A DNA stretch of 64,000 nt from Pseudarthrobacter sp. GA104 (GCF_009741265.1 NZ_WOWL01000001.1:2170001-2234000), one strand, 5' to 3'. Counted from the first letter of the stretch, positions 40,118 to 50,243 are shown. A program made the numbers and translations. Notes: generated from the letters alone by a model not told the origin.

Positions 40118-40528
40118 GTGCTGGCCACCCGTAACCGTTTGAGGACTGCAGCCGATTTTTCAACAACTGTACGTTCCGGTGTCCGCAATGGACGCCGGAA
40201 CGTAGTGTTATATACGGCAGCTATTGCTGCCGACGAACCCAGCCGGATCGGGTTCATCGTTTCCAAGAGTGTAGGGAACGCTGTGGCCAGGAACCTCGTT
40301 AAGAGGAGACTGAGAGAAGCAGGTGCTGCCTCGCTGCGCGAGTACGGCACCGGGTTTGCCATAGTGGTCCGGGCGCTTCCTGCGTCCGCAACTGCCAGCT
40401 GGGACCAGCTGCTGTCGGATTACAATGCCGCATTGGAATCAACGATGACCCGGCTGGCCGGCCGCCCTGCAAGGGCTGCCGCCAACAGTTCGGCCGGTAC
40501 TACACAGGAGGGGACACTGCGTGCGTAA
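40118..40528 (+). CDS. rnpA: Ribonuclease P protein component
   Basis: A 136-aa basic protein that supports the RNase P RNA in tRNA 5' maturation. The N-terminus MLATRNRLRTAADFSTTVRSG and the RNR helix (VGNAVARNLVKRRLREA) are the hallmarks. Start is GTG. It overlaps yidD by 8 nt. Confidence 0.95.
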   Translation: MLATRNRLRTAADFSTTVRSGVRNGRRNVVLYTAAIAADEPSRIGFIVSKSVGNAVARNLVKRRLREAGAASLREYGTGFAIVVRALPASATASWDQLLSDYNAALESTMTRLAGRPARAAANSSAGTTQEGTLRA

Positions 40529-40916
40529 CGCCACCGCCGTCGTCGTTACCTGTCTCCGACGTAGTGCCGCAGCAGTTGCGCTGTTCCTCTGGAACCTGCC
40601 CCGCAACATACTCATTCTTTTATTGAAGGCCTACCGCAAGGTGATTTCACCCTTGTACGGCCAGGTCTGCCGCTTCTTTCCTTCGTGCTCGGCCTATGCC
40701 CTCGAGGCGATAACGGTGCACGGCGCCGTCAAAGGAAGCTGGCTGGCAGCCCGGCGCCTGGCGCGCTGCCATCCCTGGAACGCCGGCGGTGTGGACCACG
40801 TCCCCGCCGGCCACCGCCACTGGCCTGAAAACCAGACCCCCACAATTGTTGTACTGAACAACCCGGACCAATACCTGGCTGCGCAGTCTGATGGAGAAGG
40901 CCGCACTGCGGCCTGA
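40521..40916 (+). CDS. yidD: Membrane protein insertion efficiency factor YidD
   Basis: A 131-aa protein. The YidD core YRKVISPLYGQVCRFFPSCSAYALEAITVHGAVKGSWLAARRLARCHPW spans about 37-85, with the three conserved Cys. The core is preceded by a short hydrophobic helix. It assists YidC-mediated membrane insertion. GTG start overlapping rnpA. Confidence 0.94.
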   Translation: MRNATAVVVTCLRRSAAAVALFLWNLPRNILILLLKAYRKVISPLYGQVCRFFPSCSAYALEAITVHGAVKGSWLAARRLARCHPWNAGGVDHVPAGHRHWPENQTPTIVVLNNPDQYLAAQSDGEGRTAA

Positions 40917-40932
40917 CGAATAGGGATATCGT

Positions 40933-41910
40933 ATGGACTTCTTTGAAACAATCATGTTTCCGTTCAAGTGGCTTGTTTCCATCATCATGGTGGGCTTCCA
41001 CGAAGGGCTGAGCAGCATCGGCCTGCCGGAAGCCTCCGGCTGGACGTGGACGCTGTCCATTATCGGGCTGGTACTGGTGATCCGTGCCGCCTTGATTCCC
41101 GTGTTCGTCAAGCAGATCAAGGCCCAGCGCGGAATGCAGCTGCTGCAACCTGACCTGAAGAAGCTCCAGGACAAGTACAAGGGCAAGACCGACCAGCTGT
41201 CCCGCCAGGCCATGGCCCAGGAACAGATGGCCATGTATAAGAAGCACGGCACCAACCCGTTCTCTGCCTGCCTCCCCATGCTGATCCAGATGCCGTTCTT
41301 CTTCGCACTGTTCCAGGTGCTCTCCGGCATCACATCCGCGAAAACGCAGGGCAAAGGCATCGGCGCCATGAGCCACGAGCAGGTGGTGCAGTTCGATGAA
41401 TCCAGCATCTTCGGGGCGCCCCTTTCGGCCTCCTTGCTGCACGGCGGAGGGCTCGGCAACCAGACCGCCGTCTGGATCCTCTCCATCCTCATGATCCTTG
41501 CCATGACGGCCTCGCAGTTCATTACGCAGAAGCAGATCATGGCCAAGAACATGTCCGAAGAGGCCATGGCCAGCCCGTTCATGCGCCAGCAGAAAATGAT
41601 GCTCTACATCCTGCCCATCGTCTTTGGCGTCGGCGGCATCAACTTCCCCATCGGTGTCCTGATCTACTGGACCACCACCAACCTTTGGACCATGGCACAG
41701 CAGTTCTTCGTCATCCGCCGCATGCCGACGCCGGGATCCCCCGCCGCCAAGGCCCTCGCCGAGCGCCGTGCCGCTAAGGGCCTTCCGGCCTTGCCCATCC
41801 TGGGCGGTAAGAAGGACGAGGCGGCAGCCGAGGCTGCTGCCGCCGCGGCCGTGGCGCAGGCCAAAGCCCAGCGCATCCAGCCACAACGCAAGAACAGGAA
41901 GAAGAAGTAA
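40933..41910 (+). CDS. yidC: Membrane protein insertase YidC
   Basis: A 325-aa protein of the YidC/Oxa1 family that inserts membrane proteins with or without Sec. It starts with the DFFETIMFPFKWLVSIIMVGFHEGL segment, contains the coiled-coil-like cytoplasmic loop (RGMQLLQPDLKKLQDKYKGKTDQLSRQ), and about five membrane helices. No periplasmic P1 domain, as expected for Gram-positives. The C-terminus is basic. Its stop shares one base with the jag ATG. Confidence 0.95.
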   Translation: MDFFETIMFPFKWLVSIIMVGFHEGLSSIGLPEASGWTWTLSIIGLVLVIRAALIPVFVKQIKAQRGMQLLQPDLKKLQDKYKGKTDQLSRQAMAQEQMAMYKKHGTNPFSACLPMLIQMPFFFALFQVLSGITSAKTQGKGIGAMSHEQVVQFDESSIFGAPLSASLLHGGGLGNQTAVWILSILMILAMTASQFITQKQIMAKNMSEEAMASPFMRQQKMMLYILPIVFGVGGINFPIGVLIYWTTTNLWTMAQQFFVIRRMPTPGSPAAKALAERRAAKGLPALPILGGKKDEAAAEAAAAAAVAQAKAQRIQPQRKNRKKK

Positions 41911-42485
41911 TGTCTGCCGAGAGCACCGAACACGCCCTTTCCGAGGACATCATCGAGAGCCGGGACGCGTCCGCGAATGGGGAATCCACGGGAACTGACG
42001 TACCCAAGGGATCGTCAGCCAGCCGCCTGGAGGAAGAGGGCGACGTGGCAGCGGACTACTTGGAGGAGCTGCTGGACATTGCCGACATCGACGGCGATAT
42101 CGACATTGAAGTCCGCAACGGGCGCACCTACATCTCCATCGTGACAGAGGAAGAGTCCGATGCCCTGGACAATCTGGTGGGTGAAGACGGAGAAGTCCTT
42201 GAGGCACTCCAGGAGCTCACCAGGCTCTCCGTTCTCTCGGCGACTGACAACCGGTCCAGGCTGGTCCTGGATATCAACGGCTACCGCCAGGAGCGTACCG
42301 GCCACCTGCAGAAGATCGCGGAAGATGCGGCAGCTTCAGTGAGGGAAAACGGCGAGCCGGTGGCACTGGAACCGATGAGCGCCTATGAACGCAAGATTGT
42401 TCATGACGCTGTTGCAGACCTGGGACTGGTCAGTGAGTCCGAGGGCGAAGGCGCCGGACGCCACATTGTTGTGTCCGCAGACTAG
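41910..42485 (+). CDS. jag: Jag/KhpB-like R3H domain RNA-binding protein
   Basis: A 191-aa protein with an acidic N-terminus, a KH-like segment (YLEELLDIADIDGDIDIEV to ELTRLSVLSA) and a C-terminal R3H domain (PMSAYERKIVHDAV). It binds RNA and in Gram-positives is linked to cell-envelope growth. TAATG overlap with yidC indicates coupled translation. Confidence 0.92.
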   Translation: MSAESTEHALSEDIIESRDASANGESTGTDVPKGSSASRLEEEGDVAADYLEELLDIADIDGDIDIEVRNGRTYISIVTEEESDALDNLVGEDGEVLEALQELTRLSVLSATDNRSRLVLDINGYRQERTGHLQKIAEDAAASVRENGEPVALEPMSAYERKIVHDAVADLGLVSESEGEGAGRHIVVSAD

Positions 42486-42506
42486 AGAATTGCTGATCCG
42501 CTAATC

Positions 42507-43157
42507 ATGGTTGACATCACGGCAGCTGAACTCGTGGCCGCTGAGAAAATATTCGGCGACCGGTTGGACCTGGCTAAGCGCTATGTGGAGCACTTGGCTA
42601 CCTCCGGAACGGAGCGCGGCCTTATTGGGCCGCGGGAGATTCCCCGGCTCTGGAGCCGTCATGTGCTCAATTGCGCTGTCATTGAGAGCGAGATTCCCGA
42701 GGGCAGCCATGTGGCCGACGTCGGCAGTGGTGCAGGCCTGCCGGGCCTCTGCCTCGCGATTGCCCGTCCGGACCTGGAACTGACCTTGATCGAGCCACTG
42801 GAGCGCAGGGTTATCTGGCTTCAGGAAGTGGTTGACGATCTTGGCCTGGACAACGTCACCGTAATGCGGACCCGGGCCGAGTTGGCAGTGGGACATGTGG
42901 AGGCTGACGTGGTGACAGCCCGGGCGGTCTCTGCCCTCAGCAACCTCGCCGGCCTCACGATTCCGCTCCTCGCCGGTAAGGGCGAGGTGGTGGCCATCAA
43001 GGGGCGCAGTGCGGCTGAGGAAATCGAAAAGGCCGCCAAGACCATCCGCAAACTGGGCGGCATTGAAACGTCTGTTCTGACTGTGGGCGAGAGCCTGCTG
43101 GAGGAACCTACTACTGTGGTGCGCATCGTTGTAAACAAGTCCCAAAAGAAAGCCTAG
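42507..43157 (+). CDS. rsmG: 16S rRNA m7G527 methyltransferase RsmG
   Basis: A 216-aa SAM-dependent methyltransferase. The motif VADVGSGAGLPGLCLAIARP binds SAM, followed by LTLIEPLERRVIWLQEV and ARAVSALSNLAGLTIPLL. It methylates G527 of 16S rRNA. The start at 42507 is 21 nt after jag. Confidence 0.95.
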   Translation: MVDITAAELVAAEKIFGDRLDLAKRYVEHLATSGTERGLIGPREIPRLWSRHVLNCAVIESEIPEGSHVADVGSGAGLPGLCLAIARPDLELTLIEPLERRVIWLQEVVDDLGLDNVTVMRTRAELAVGHVEADVVTARAVSALSNLAGLTIPLLAGKGEVVAIKGRSAAEEIEKAAKTIRKLGGIETSVLTVGESLLEEPTTVVRIVVNKSQKKA

Positions 43158-43246
43158 TTCAGGCCCGGTGACCCAACTCTGCCGGGTCCAGCGGTTAGGC
43201 TAGACAACGGCAGCAAATTTGGCCGAACGAGAGTGAGTGTGCCCCA

Positions 43247-44314
43247 GTGACCAGTAGCGAAGCCTCCACGCAACGGATACCGCCGTTCGTGTCCTTGGGG
43301 TCAGCACGTTCCGTCGCTGGTCCCATTGTGCCCCCGGCCAGGGGTGGAATTCATCCGGAAAGGGTTGCGGCAGGCGCCAACGCCATGGCCGTTTCACGTG
43401 AAACAACCGTCTCCGGTAGATCCAACATCATCGACGCCATTGATGATTCCAGCCCAATCGCCCGCGAATTGGCACATGAGACCAAACGCCGTGAACGGCT
43501 GGTGGGCCGGAAGCTTCCCCGTCCGGAGAACACGCGCGTTTTTACTGTCTCGAACCAGAAGGGTGGGGTAGGAAAGACCACCACCACCGTCAACATTGCT
43601 GCCGCCCTTGCCGCGGCCGGATTGAATGTCCTGGTCATTGATATCGACCCTCAGGGCAATGCGTCCACCGCCCTGGGAATCGAGCACCATGCCGACGTGG
43701 ACAGCATCTACGATGTCCTGATAAACGACGTCCCGCTCGCGGACGTAGTGGCGCCCTGCCCGGACATCAACAATCTGATCTGTGCACCCGCCACCATCCA
43801 CCTTGCCGGCGCGGAGATTGAACTCGTTTCTTTGGTGGCCCGTGAGCAGCGACTGCGCCGGGCAATTGACGTCTATGCAAAGGCGCGGGAAAAGAACGGC
43901 GAGCAGCGGCTCGACTACATCTTTATCGATTGCCCGCCAAGCCTTGGACTGCTGACGGTCAATGCCTTCTGTGCAGCCAACGAGGTGCTGATCCCCATAC
44001 AGTGCGAGTACTACGCACTTGAAGGACTGAGCCAGCTTCTCAAGAACATTGAGATGATCCAGAAGCACCTCAACGCGGACCTTGTGGTTTCCACCATCCT
44101 TTTGACGATGTACGACGGACGGACGAATCTTGCCGCCCAGGTCGCGGCCGAGGTCCGCCAGCATTTTCCGGACCAGGTGCTGTCTGCTGTTGTTCCGCGT
44201 TCCGTGCGGATATCAGAGGCACCGAGCTACCAGCAGACTGTCATGACGTACGACCCTTCCTCCAGTGGAGCCCTGTCTTATCTGGAAGCCGCTGCTGAAA
44301 TAGCAGAGCGCTGA
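43247..44314 (+). CDS. parA: Chromosome partitioning ATPase ParA (Soj)
   Basis: A 355-aa Walker-type ATPase that moves ParB-parS complexes. The deviant Walker [11 protein letters not shown] is at 105-114; switch motifs DIDPQGNAS and [10 protein letters not shown] follow. An N-terminal extension of about 95 residues precedes it. The extension encodes VSRET at 49-53, which is the translation of a parS site. The GTG start has only a weak ribosome site; an ATG at 43385 is an alternative that still leaves the parS in coding DNA. Confidence 0.93.
   Translation: MTSSEASTQRIPPFVSLGSARSVAGPIVPPARGGIHPERVAAGANAMAVSRETTVSGRSNIIDAIDDSSPIARELAHETKRRERLVGRKLPRPENTRVFTVSNQKGGVGKTTTTVNIAAALAAAGLNVLVIDIDPQGNASTALGIEHHADVDSIYDVLINDVPLADVVAPCPDINNLICAPATIHLAGAEIELVSLVAREQRLRRAIDVYAKAREKNGEQRLDYIFIDCPPSLGLLTVNAFCAANEVLIPIQCEYYALEGLSQLLKNIEMIQKHLNADLVVSTILLTMYDGRTNLAAQVAAEVRQHFPDQVLSAVVPRSVRISEAPSYQQTVMTYDPSSSGALSYLEAAAEIAER
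43391..43404. promoter_or_regulatory. parS site inside parA
   Basis: Exact GTTTCACGTGAAAC palindrome, the ParB nucleation site, within the parA coding sequence. It reads as Val-Ser-Arg-Glu-Thr. Confidence 0.92.
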
Positions 44315-44376
44315 ATCTTCAAACTGCAACGACCGGAGCACGGCATGGCCGGGATCTACCACTGGAGGGATTACCA

Positions 44377-45657
44377 ATGAGCGAGAAGCGACGTGGCCTG
44401 GGCCGCGGTCTTGGCGCGCTGATTCCAAGTTCCGCCGCCGCCAACGGTTCGGGCAACGGTACAGCCGCCTCCCGTCCGGTAGACCTCTTCTTCCCTGAGG
44501 GACGAAGGAAGACGGAACCAGCCGAAGAGGCCGCGGCCAACCAGTCCTCGGACAAGGCAGCAAGCGAAGGGACCGCTGCTCCGTCCACTAAGCAGCCGTC
44601 CACCGCATCTCCCGCAGACAAGAGCACTGCCGGAAGAAGCGCCGCCGCAAAGCCCCGTTCTTCCGGCAGTGTTTCCGCGAAAACGGAAAAGGGCAGTGAA
44701 TCCCCTGCCAAGGGTGAGGCCGCTCCCGATCTGCAGGAGGAGCAGCCAGGGGTGGCTGCTACGGCGTCGGCATCTGGTGATTCCGCTGAACGGGAGGACG
44801 AGCCCACCTGGACTGACTCAGGCGTGGAGCTGGTAGAGGTGCCGGGCGTTCGCTTCGCAGAAATTTCAGTCACGGACATCCACCCCAACCGCAAACAGCC
44901 GCGATCGGTCTTCGATGAAGACGATATGGCTGAGCTCGTTCACTCCGTTCGTGAAATAGGCGTCCTCCAGCCAATCGTTGTCCGCAAATCAACCGAACCC
45001 GGTGGTGAACCCTTTGAGCTCGTCATGGGTGAGCGTCGATGGCGGGCGGTTCAGGCTGCCGGCCTCGAGACCATCCCTGCAATTGTCAGGGACACCACCG
45101 ACGACGATCTTCTGCGGGACGCCCTGCTGGAGAACCTGCACCGGAGCCAGCTGAACCCCCTCGAAGAGGCGGCGGCCTACCAGCAGCTCCTCGAAGACTT
45201 CGGAACCACCCATGAGCAGCTGGCGGATCGTATCGGGCGTTCGCGTCCCCAGGTGTCGAACACCCTTCGGCTGCTCAAACTGCCCCCTTTGGTACAGCGC
45301 CGGGTCGCGGCAGGTGTATTGTCCGCAGGCCACGCCCGTGCACTGTTGGCCCTGCCCGACGCTGCAGCGATGGAGCGACTGGCCCAGAAGATCGTGGCTG
45401 AGGGGATGTCAGTGCGAGCCACTGAAGAGGCCGTAACGATGTACCAGGATCCCGCCAAGCCGGCGAAGAACAATATCCCCCGTCCTGGTGCCCGCCACGA
45501 GCGGCTCGATTACTTGGCGTCCTCCCTTTCTGACCGGCTTGATACCAACGTCAAGATTTCCCTTGGTGTCCGCAAGGGCAAGGTGAGTATCGAATTCGCA
45601 AGCGTCGAGGATCTCAACCGGATTATGGATGTCCTCGCGCCTGGTTCGAACAACTAA
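44377..45657 (+). CDS. parB: Chromosome partitioning protein ParB (Spo0J)
   Basis: A 426-aa DNA-binding CTPase. After a basic, low-complexity Ser/Ala/Lys-rich stretch (to about 150), the ParB N-domain has the CTP-binding GERRWRA and the [14 protein letters not shown] region, then the helix-turn-helix that reads parS ([21 protein letters not shown]). The C-terminal dimerisation domain ends at [11 protein letters not shown]. It spreads from the parS sites listed here. A strong terminator follows. Confidence 0.96.
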   Translation: MSEKRRGLGRGLGALIPSSAAANGSGNGTAASRPVDLFFPEGRRKTEPAEEAAANQSSDKAASEGTAAPSTKQPSTASPADKSTAGRSAAAKPRSSGSVSAKTEKGSESPAKGEAAPDLQEEQPGVAATASASGDSAEREDEPTWTDSGVELVEVPGVRFAEISVTDIHPNRKQPRSVFDEDDMAELVHSVREIGVLQPIVVRKSTEPGGEPFELVMGERRWRAVQAAGLETIPAIVRDTTDDDLLRDALLENLHRSQLNPLEEAAAYQQLLEDFGTTHEQLADRIGRSRPQVSNTLRLLKLPPLVQRRVAAGVLSAGHARALLALPDAAAMERLAQKIVAEGMSVRATEEAVTMYQDPAKPAKNNIPRPGARHERLDYLASSLSDRLDTNVKISLGVRKGKVSIEFASVEDLNRIMDVLAPGSNN

Positions 45658-45678
45658 AGCGCATCGTTCCGCAGAAGG

Positions 45679-45714
45679 AAGGCCTGATTCCGTGTGAATC
45701 AGGCCTTCTTCTTT
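45679..45714 (+). terminator. Terminator of parB
   Basis: AAGGCCTGATT and AATCAGGCCTT (11-bp perfect arms, 7-nt loop) followed by CTTCTTT, 21 bp after the stop. Confidence 0.85.
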
Positions 45715-45944
45715 GAGCTGGGGCTACTTCCGCTTAGTGGTCATTGTCTGGGTTTTGGGGTGCCAGGATGCTGGATCTCTTCGTTTCCTGACCATCTAGT
45801 CTGTTAAGACTTTCACGCGAAGGCTGAGTGGAGTTGCTGCGTCTTAGGCAGATCGGGTTTCTATTCGGACTGCCCCGGAAGTCCAGGTTTCCGGCACTGA
45901 TGATCTCCCGCTCGCTATCGTCACTCCCATGGAGCTGCGGTCTC

Positions 45945-46300
45945 GGACTCTCCCTATACCCGCCCGAGAGCCGAATAATTGAGGTGCCGGAACGAAATCG
46001 GTGCTCTTCCATGGTGGAACTCTCTGTATGTAGTCCTTATGCGCCGCCATCCGCAGCGTTCCCAAATGTGTTTCACGTGAAACCCCCTATTACCAGGCTC
46101 TGTTGCCGCTCATCCGTGTCCCCGCCTGCCTTCGGCGGGCACACTAGAGTAGCCCAGAGAATCTCTGTCGCGGGGCCGCGGCGCCCACTCACCTTGTCCG
46201 CTGTCCACTTGCCGCTGATAGATACTCGAATCATTTCCGATCGTGGTCGGGGTTGAGGTTGGGTTGTATGTCGGCGGCCGATTCTTTTCTCGTCGTCCTA
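45945..46300. repeat. parS-containing repeat, unit 1
   Basis: Unit 1 of a diverged tandem repeat. Shared blocks with unit 2 include TCCCTATACCCGC, AATTGAGG, GGAACGAAAT, the parS, CTGCTGATAG-like and TATGTCGGCGGCCG, spaced about 443 bp apart. Confidence 0.75.
46070..46083. promoter_or_regulatory. parS site 2
   Basis: Exact GTTTCACGTGAAAC in repeat unit 1. Confidence 0.92.
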
Positions 46301-46388
46301 GGAAAGTTGCCCGAGAACTCGAATGCCACCTTCTAAGTTTTTGGTGGCAGTACCTACGTGATAACAACTACCAAGCAAGTAGCACTCG

Positions 46389-46720
46389 GGGCTTTCCCTA
46401 TACCCGCGTAGAGCCGAACAATTGAGGTTCTGGAACGAAATGGGCGTTTCTCCTGGTGGGACTTCCCGCATCGGACCCTATCTGAGCCGCAATCCTTAGT
46501 GATTCCACGCGTGTTTCACGTGAAACCCCTGGTAACAGGCAATGTTGCCGATCATCCACGTCTCCTTCGGGCTGGATAGAAGGGTTAGCCCAGCGGACCC
46601 AGCGGTTGCCCAGAGTGTCACGGGCCGCGGTGCCCACTCGCTGCTGATAGTTAGTCGGAGTCTTTCCGATCGTCATTGGTTCGGCGTCGGTATGTCGGCG
46701 GCCGTCTGTTGTCCCGTCCT
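46389..46720. repeat. parS-containing repeat, unit 2
   Basis: Diverged second copy of the unit at 45945-46300, in the same orientation and with its own exact parS. The blocks between are rearranged by small indels, so the second unit is about 20 bp shorter over the matched span. Confidence 0.75.
46513..46526. promoter_or_regulatory. parS site 3
   Basis: Exact GTTTCACGTGAAAC in repeat unit 2. Confidence 0.92.
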
Positions 46721-46825
46721 GCAAGGCAAGCTTCCCGTGTGGTCGCATGGTCACGTTCTTAGTCCTATCGGAGGCCCCTACCCCGTAACGACTACAGTGC
46801 CGGTAGCACGAGTGTCAGGCGCACT

Positions 46826-46839
46826 GTTTCACGTGGAAC
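46826..46839. promoter_or_regulatory. parS-like site, one mismatch
   Basis: GTTTCACGTGGAAC differs from the consensus by one base. Confidence 0.7.
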
Positions 46840-47155
46840 ATGTGCCCTTGAGGCAAAGAGCTGGTAACTCGGGTTAAAGCCGTCCACTTAGGCTTCAAAG
46901 TTCGCGGGCCGTATATCCCGATCCGGCGCACATACATGCACTTTTCGCAGCCGCCACTCCCGGGGCGTGCGAACCAAGGCGCACACACGCCTAGGCACAT
47001 CGTTCCTGGTTCTGGATGCAACTCGGCCCAGGAGATTCTGCGCGGTGGGCGTGAGTGGTGGCCTGCATTGCAGATACACCCAGGCAGGTTTTGACTGAAC
47101 GTACGGCATCGTACGGCAGTGTCCGTGGGGCACATTGCCGGACGGACCCCTGCTT

Positions 47156-47169
47156 GTTTCACGTGAAAC
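47156..47169. promoter_or_regulatory. parS site 4
   Basis: Exact GTTTCACGTGAAAC, about 330 bp from the previous site. Confidence 0.92.
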
Positions 47170-47621
47170 GATTGCTAACCCCTAGCGCTCTTGGTTTCCG
47201 CAAAGGCACAGCACGAGCAGTCGTCGAGTTTGCGCCTGCAGTAGCTCGATGATTGGCTTCGAGGAGTATGGATGAGAGGGCTACTGACAGGTGTAGGCTC
47301 ATGACCGGCGAGTGAGCGATGAAGCACCAGACTCATAATCGGGTGCACGCCACTGACGGCTCAAAAGGGGCAACGCGGAGGCCGGATGCTCGGAAGGATA
47401 ACCACCAGCGGTCAAGCTCTGGGATCCAATCTTGCGTTCTGGAATAGTGAGGCGGATCCCCGCGCGAGCAGACCTGTGGTGGGCGGGTTGTTGTCATCAC
47501 TCCCCTGGACCGTCATAGCGCCATAGCACCGGGCCGGAGAACTCCACAACGGCTGGTTAGGGGTCGTGTAGTCCGCACGGGTTCAGTCAAGAAGATACGG
47601 GCGGCTGGACGTGCCTGCAGT

Positions 47622-47635
47622 CTCTCACGTGGAAC
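47622..47635. promoter_or_regulatory. Degenerate parS-like site
   Basis: CTCTCACGTGGAAC matches the parS at 11 of 14 positions and lies midway between two exact sites. Confidence 0.4.
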
Positions 47636-47970
47636 AACGCGGGCTGTCGCGTCCTGCTACTAGGGGATGCCGTCCCGGCTAGCAAAGAGCCGTGCTGCGA
47701 TCCAGCACGAAAGGGGCTCTCGAACCGCGGTGCAACGCACGATGCGCAGAGGCCGTCCACTGGCCGTTCACTACGGTGTCACCACCCTCTGCGGGGCGGT
47801 AAGGTCGTTGCTGTTCTCTGTCGGGGCCCTTCCGCCTTCCTGTTCCTCATATCCCCGGGGTGCCCAACATAGCGGTTTTGGGGCCGGCCGCCTTGCCATT
47901 TGAGGTGTCCCTGCCGGCAGTGGTCTTCCACACACCCTTCGGGTGTAGTGGACATGGCTGTGGATTGCGC

Positions 47971-48360
47971 TGTGGATAACTTTGTGGACAGTGGGCCTCA
48001 CGGAACGGGAGGTTGAACCGGTACGTCGCCAGAGGGCAGTTCCTCTGGGGCATCCCCAGCCCTACGGTGCGGATTGATTCACTGCCTCGTTTCACGTGAA
48101 ACAAACTAGGAGTGCAGAACGATGCTGTTTCTGCGCCTGTATCTACTAACTATGGTTTATTCAGGGACTGGGAAGGGCTTGGAATCTTGAGAGCAGGCTC
48201 GCCGGGAGACCGCAGACCGACCATAGCTTGCCACACTCGGCTGCAACTGGGGGTTGGGGCTGTCGTGGCGGATCAGCAAGCGGCGCGGGCTCTTGGCTAG
48301 GTGGCTGTGGATAAGGCTGTGGATAGGAGCGAACTGCTGGTGTGGATAACTTGTGGATAG
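47971..48360. promoter_or_regulatory. DnaA-box cluster in the parS region
   Basis: Exact TGTGGATAA boxes at 47971-47979, 48306-48314 and 48341-48349, with one-mismatch boxes at 48318-48326 and 48352-48360, and a two-mismatch box at 47959. All are in the same orientation. Confidence 0.75.
48089..48102. promoter_or_regulatory. parS site 5
   Basis: Exact GTTTCACGTGAAAC, between the DnaA boxes at 47971 and 48306. Confidence 0.92.
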
Positions 48361-48963
48361 ACTAGCGGGCTGCTTGGGATCATGAGGCCCAGGTGTGGCC
48401 CATGGATGGGGTGCACATTGAGGACCTGGCTGGATTTATGGCGTTGAGGGTCCACCGGGCAGACAGCGGATTGGTTAACTGCGGCCGGCTGGTTGGATGG
48501 TCCTGACGTGACGGTTGTGAGATGGGGCCGCCGGTACGCACGCATTGAAAGAGTAGGAGGCAAGTAGTTGGCCCCCTAGATTACGTGCACCCTGCTCCCG
48601 ACTCTGTTTTGGTGAAGAACCAAGGGGTGCCGGTAAGTGCACGGCCCAAGACAGAATCGGCTGGCTATAGACTCGTGGATTGTCGAGTCCGGCTCCTGCC
48701 GAGAGGTTCATACTCGGCGGTGTGCGCGCCTGGTGGTCACACCGATGTGGAGCTGTAGGCGTCAGGTACAGCAAGCTACCCTAAAATCCACATCGCAAGG
48801 CACAGGCAAGACGCCAGACGAAGGTGGGAACGTCCTAGCCAATGAGAGGAGAGGTCCCAGTCATCATGCGGTGCCTGCACTCTGGGGCCACCACGTAGGG
48901 GGCTGCAGCTTCACCAGGAGGTTTGCAGTCGCACCGCAAACTCTCCCATGCGGCGACCGCGGT

Positions 48964-48977
48964 GTTTCACGTGAAAC
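48964..48977. promoter_or_regulatory. parS site 6
   Basis: Exact GTTTCACGTGAAAC. Confidence 0.92.
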
Positions 48978-49760
48978 GGTTCTGTACAAAGGTCGGTTCT
49001 AGGCGCGCGCTCCCCCGGGCTGAAACGGGAGGGGTGGTGCCCCCAAACTCGACCGGGGCCCCGGCGAACTGCCGGGGTGTGCTGTCAGCGTTCATGCCAC
49101 CTGAGAGTTCGAGCCTCCAGAACCTAGAACCAAGCGGCAGCCCGGGAGGAGCAGATCCACCAGCCATCGCCGACGGTCTCATTAAGCGGGCGGTCTCGTA
49201 GTCGCCGTGTCATGAGTATGAGTATGGGGAACGACCAACCTGCTCAGGCAGGAGAGGGACACAGACCGGTTGGACAGGCTCCGTTGGATCTAGCCGCCGC
49301 AGCCAAGTTGAGCACCCCGGTTGAACTTCAATGACCACCAGATGACAGCAGAACAGGGTGAAGTCCGTACAGGAGACCAGGTGGCTCCCCCGGAGAAATT
49401 CATGGCTATTAGCTCCAATGTCCCTTGGCCGCCTGTCGGGCCAAGTCTGCGGGGTGCGATTGGGGCGCACGGTTTTTGGTTGCCTCGCCAGTGTCGCGCA
49501 CCGCTGGCGTGCAGTGATTGTCCGCGGGTCGTGGGAAGGCACTTAGAGACGAGGTGCACTGCAGTTAGAGCGAGCCTTCGGAAGAAGGACTGCGCGTTGA
49601 CCTTGAGCCCGGCATCGCGCGGCCAGTAGGGCGGCTGTCCTTGGCTGCGCTCACCCCAACTTAGCTGTGCGTTGTGGAAAGGCCCGTGAGGCATCATTTG
49701 TCTTCTGCTTCACCTAACGGCTAGGTAGCGATTTCAATCTTGGTGCCGCGCTGGCGGCGT

Positions 49761-49774
49761 GTTTCACGTGAAAC
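49761..49774. promoter_or_regulatory. parS site 7 with extended palindrome
   Basis: Exact GTTTCACGTGAAAC. The perfect palindrome extends to 30 bp (49753-49782) through GGCGGCGT on each side. Confidence 0.92.
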
Positions 49775-49904
49775 ACGCCGCCCCCGCACCGCAGCATTCA
49801 GTCACGAGGTGTACCACTCACCACGTACGGATAGAAGCAATTCCTGTCCCGGCGCAGGTGTAAGTACGGTTCCTGTGCGATTGCCTACCGGAGCGGGAGG
49901 AATC

Positions 49905-49943
49905 CGCAGGGCGGGGCCGCAGGGCGGGGCCGCATGGTGGGGC
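49905..49943. repeat. 13-bp tandem repeat
   Basis: Two exact copies of CGCAGGGCGGGGC followed by a degenerate third copy. Confidence 0.7.
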
Positions 49944-50098
49944 CTTCTCAGCACGAGATTAACCCAACCAAATAGGGCGGAGCTACGTGGATTGCAGTGC
50001 GTCATCCCTAATATGGAGCTCCCCTTAGCAGTGCGGGTGAAGTGCGGGTGACCCGGTCCTCTTATAGAGGCGGTGTACCGCGACTGCCGGACGGCCAC

Positions 50099-50112
50099 GT
50101 TTCACGTGAAAC
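50099..50112. promoter_or_regulatory. parS site 8
   Basis: Exact GTTTCACGTGAAAC, the last of the cluster, about 155 bp from the end of trxA. Confidence 0.92.
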
Positions 50113-50214
50113 AGCGGACCGCAGGGACTGACGGCGCTCACGAGCGGATGCGCGCACAGCCCCCGCAGTCTCACGAGCCTCACAGTTGCTCGTGTCCAGT
50201 TCCTGAAACAAAAG

Positions 50215-50243
50215 TGGCCACCGCCGGAAGGCGGTGGCCACTC
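50215..50243 (-). terminator. Terminator of trxA
   Basis: GTGGCCACCGCC, a 4-nt loop and GGCGGTGGCCAC form a perfect 12-bp stem, followed by TTTTG on the minus strand. Confidence 0.85.

Noticed and set aside
45800..50100. Short open frames in the parB-trxA interval as possible genes
   Set aside because: None has a good ribosome site, a recognisable motif or codon bias, and they overlap on both strands; treated as non-coding.
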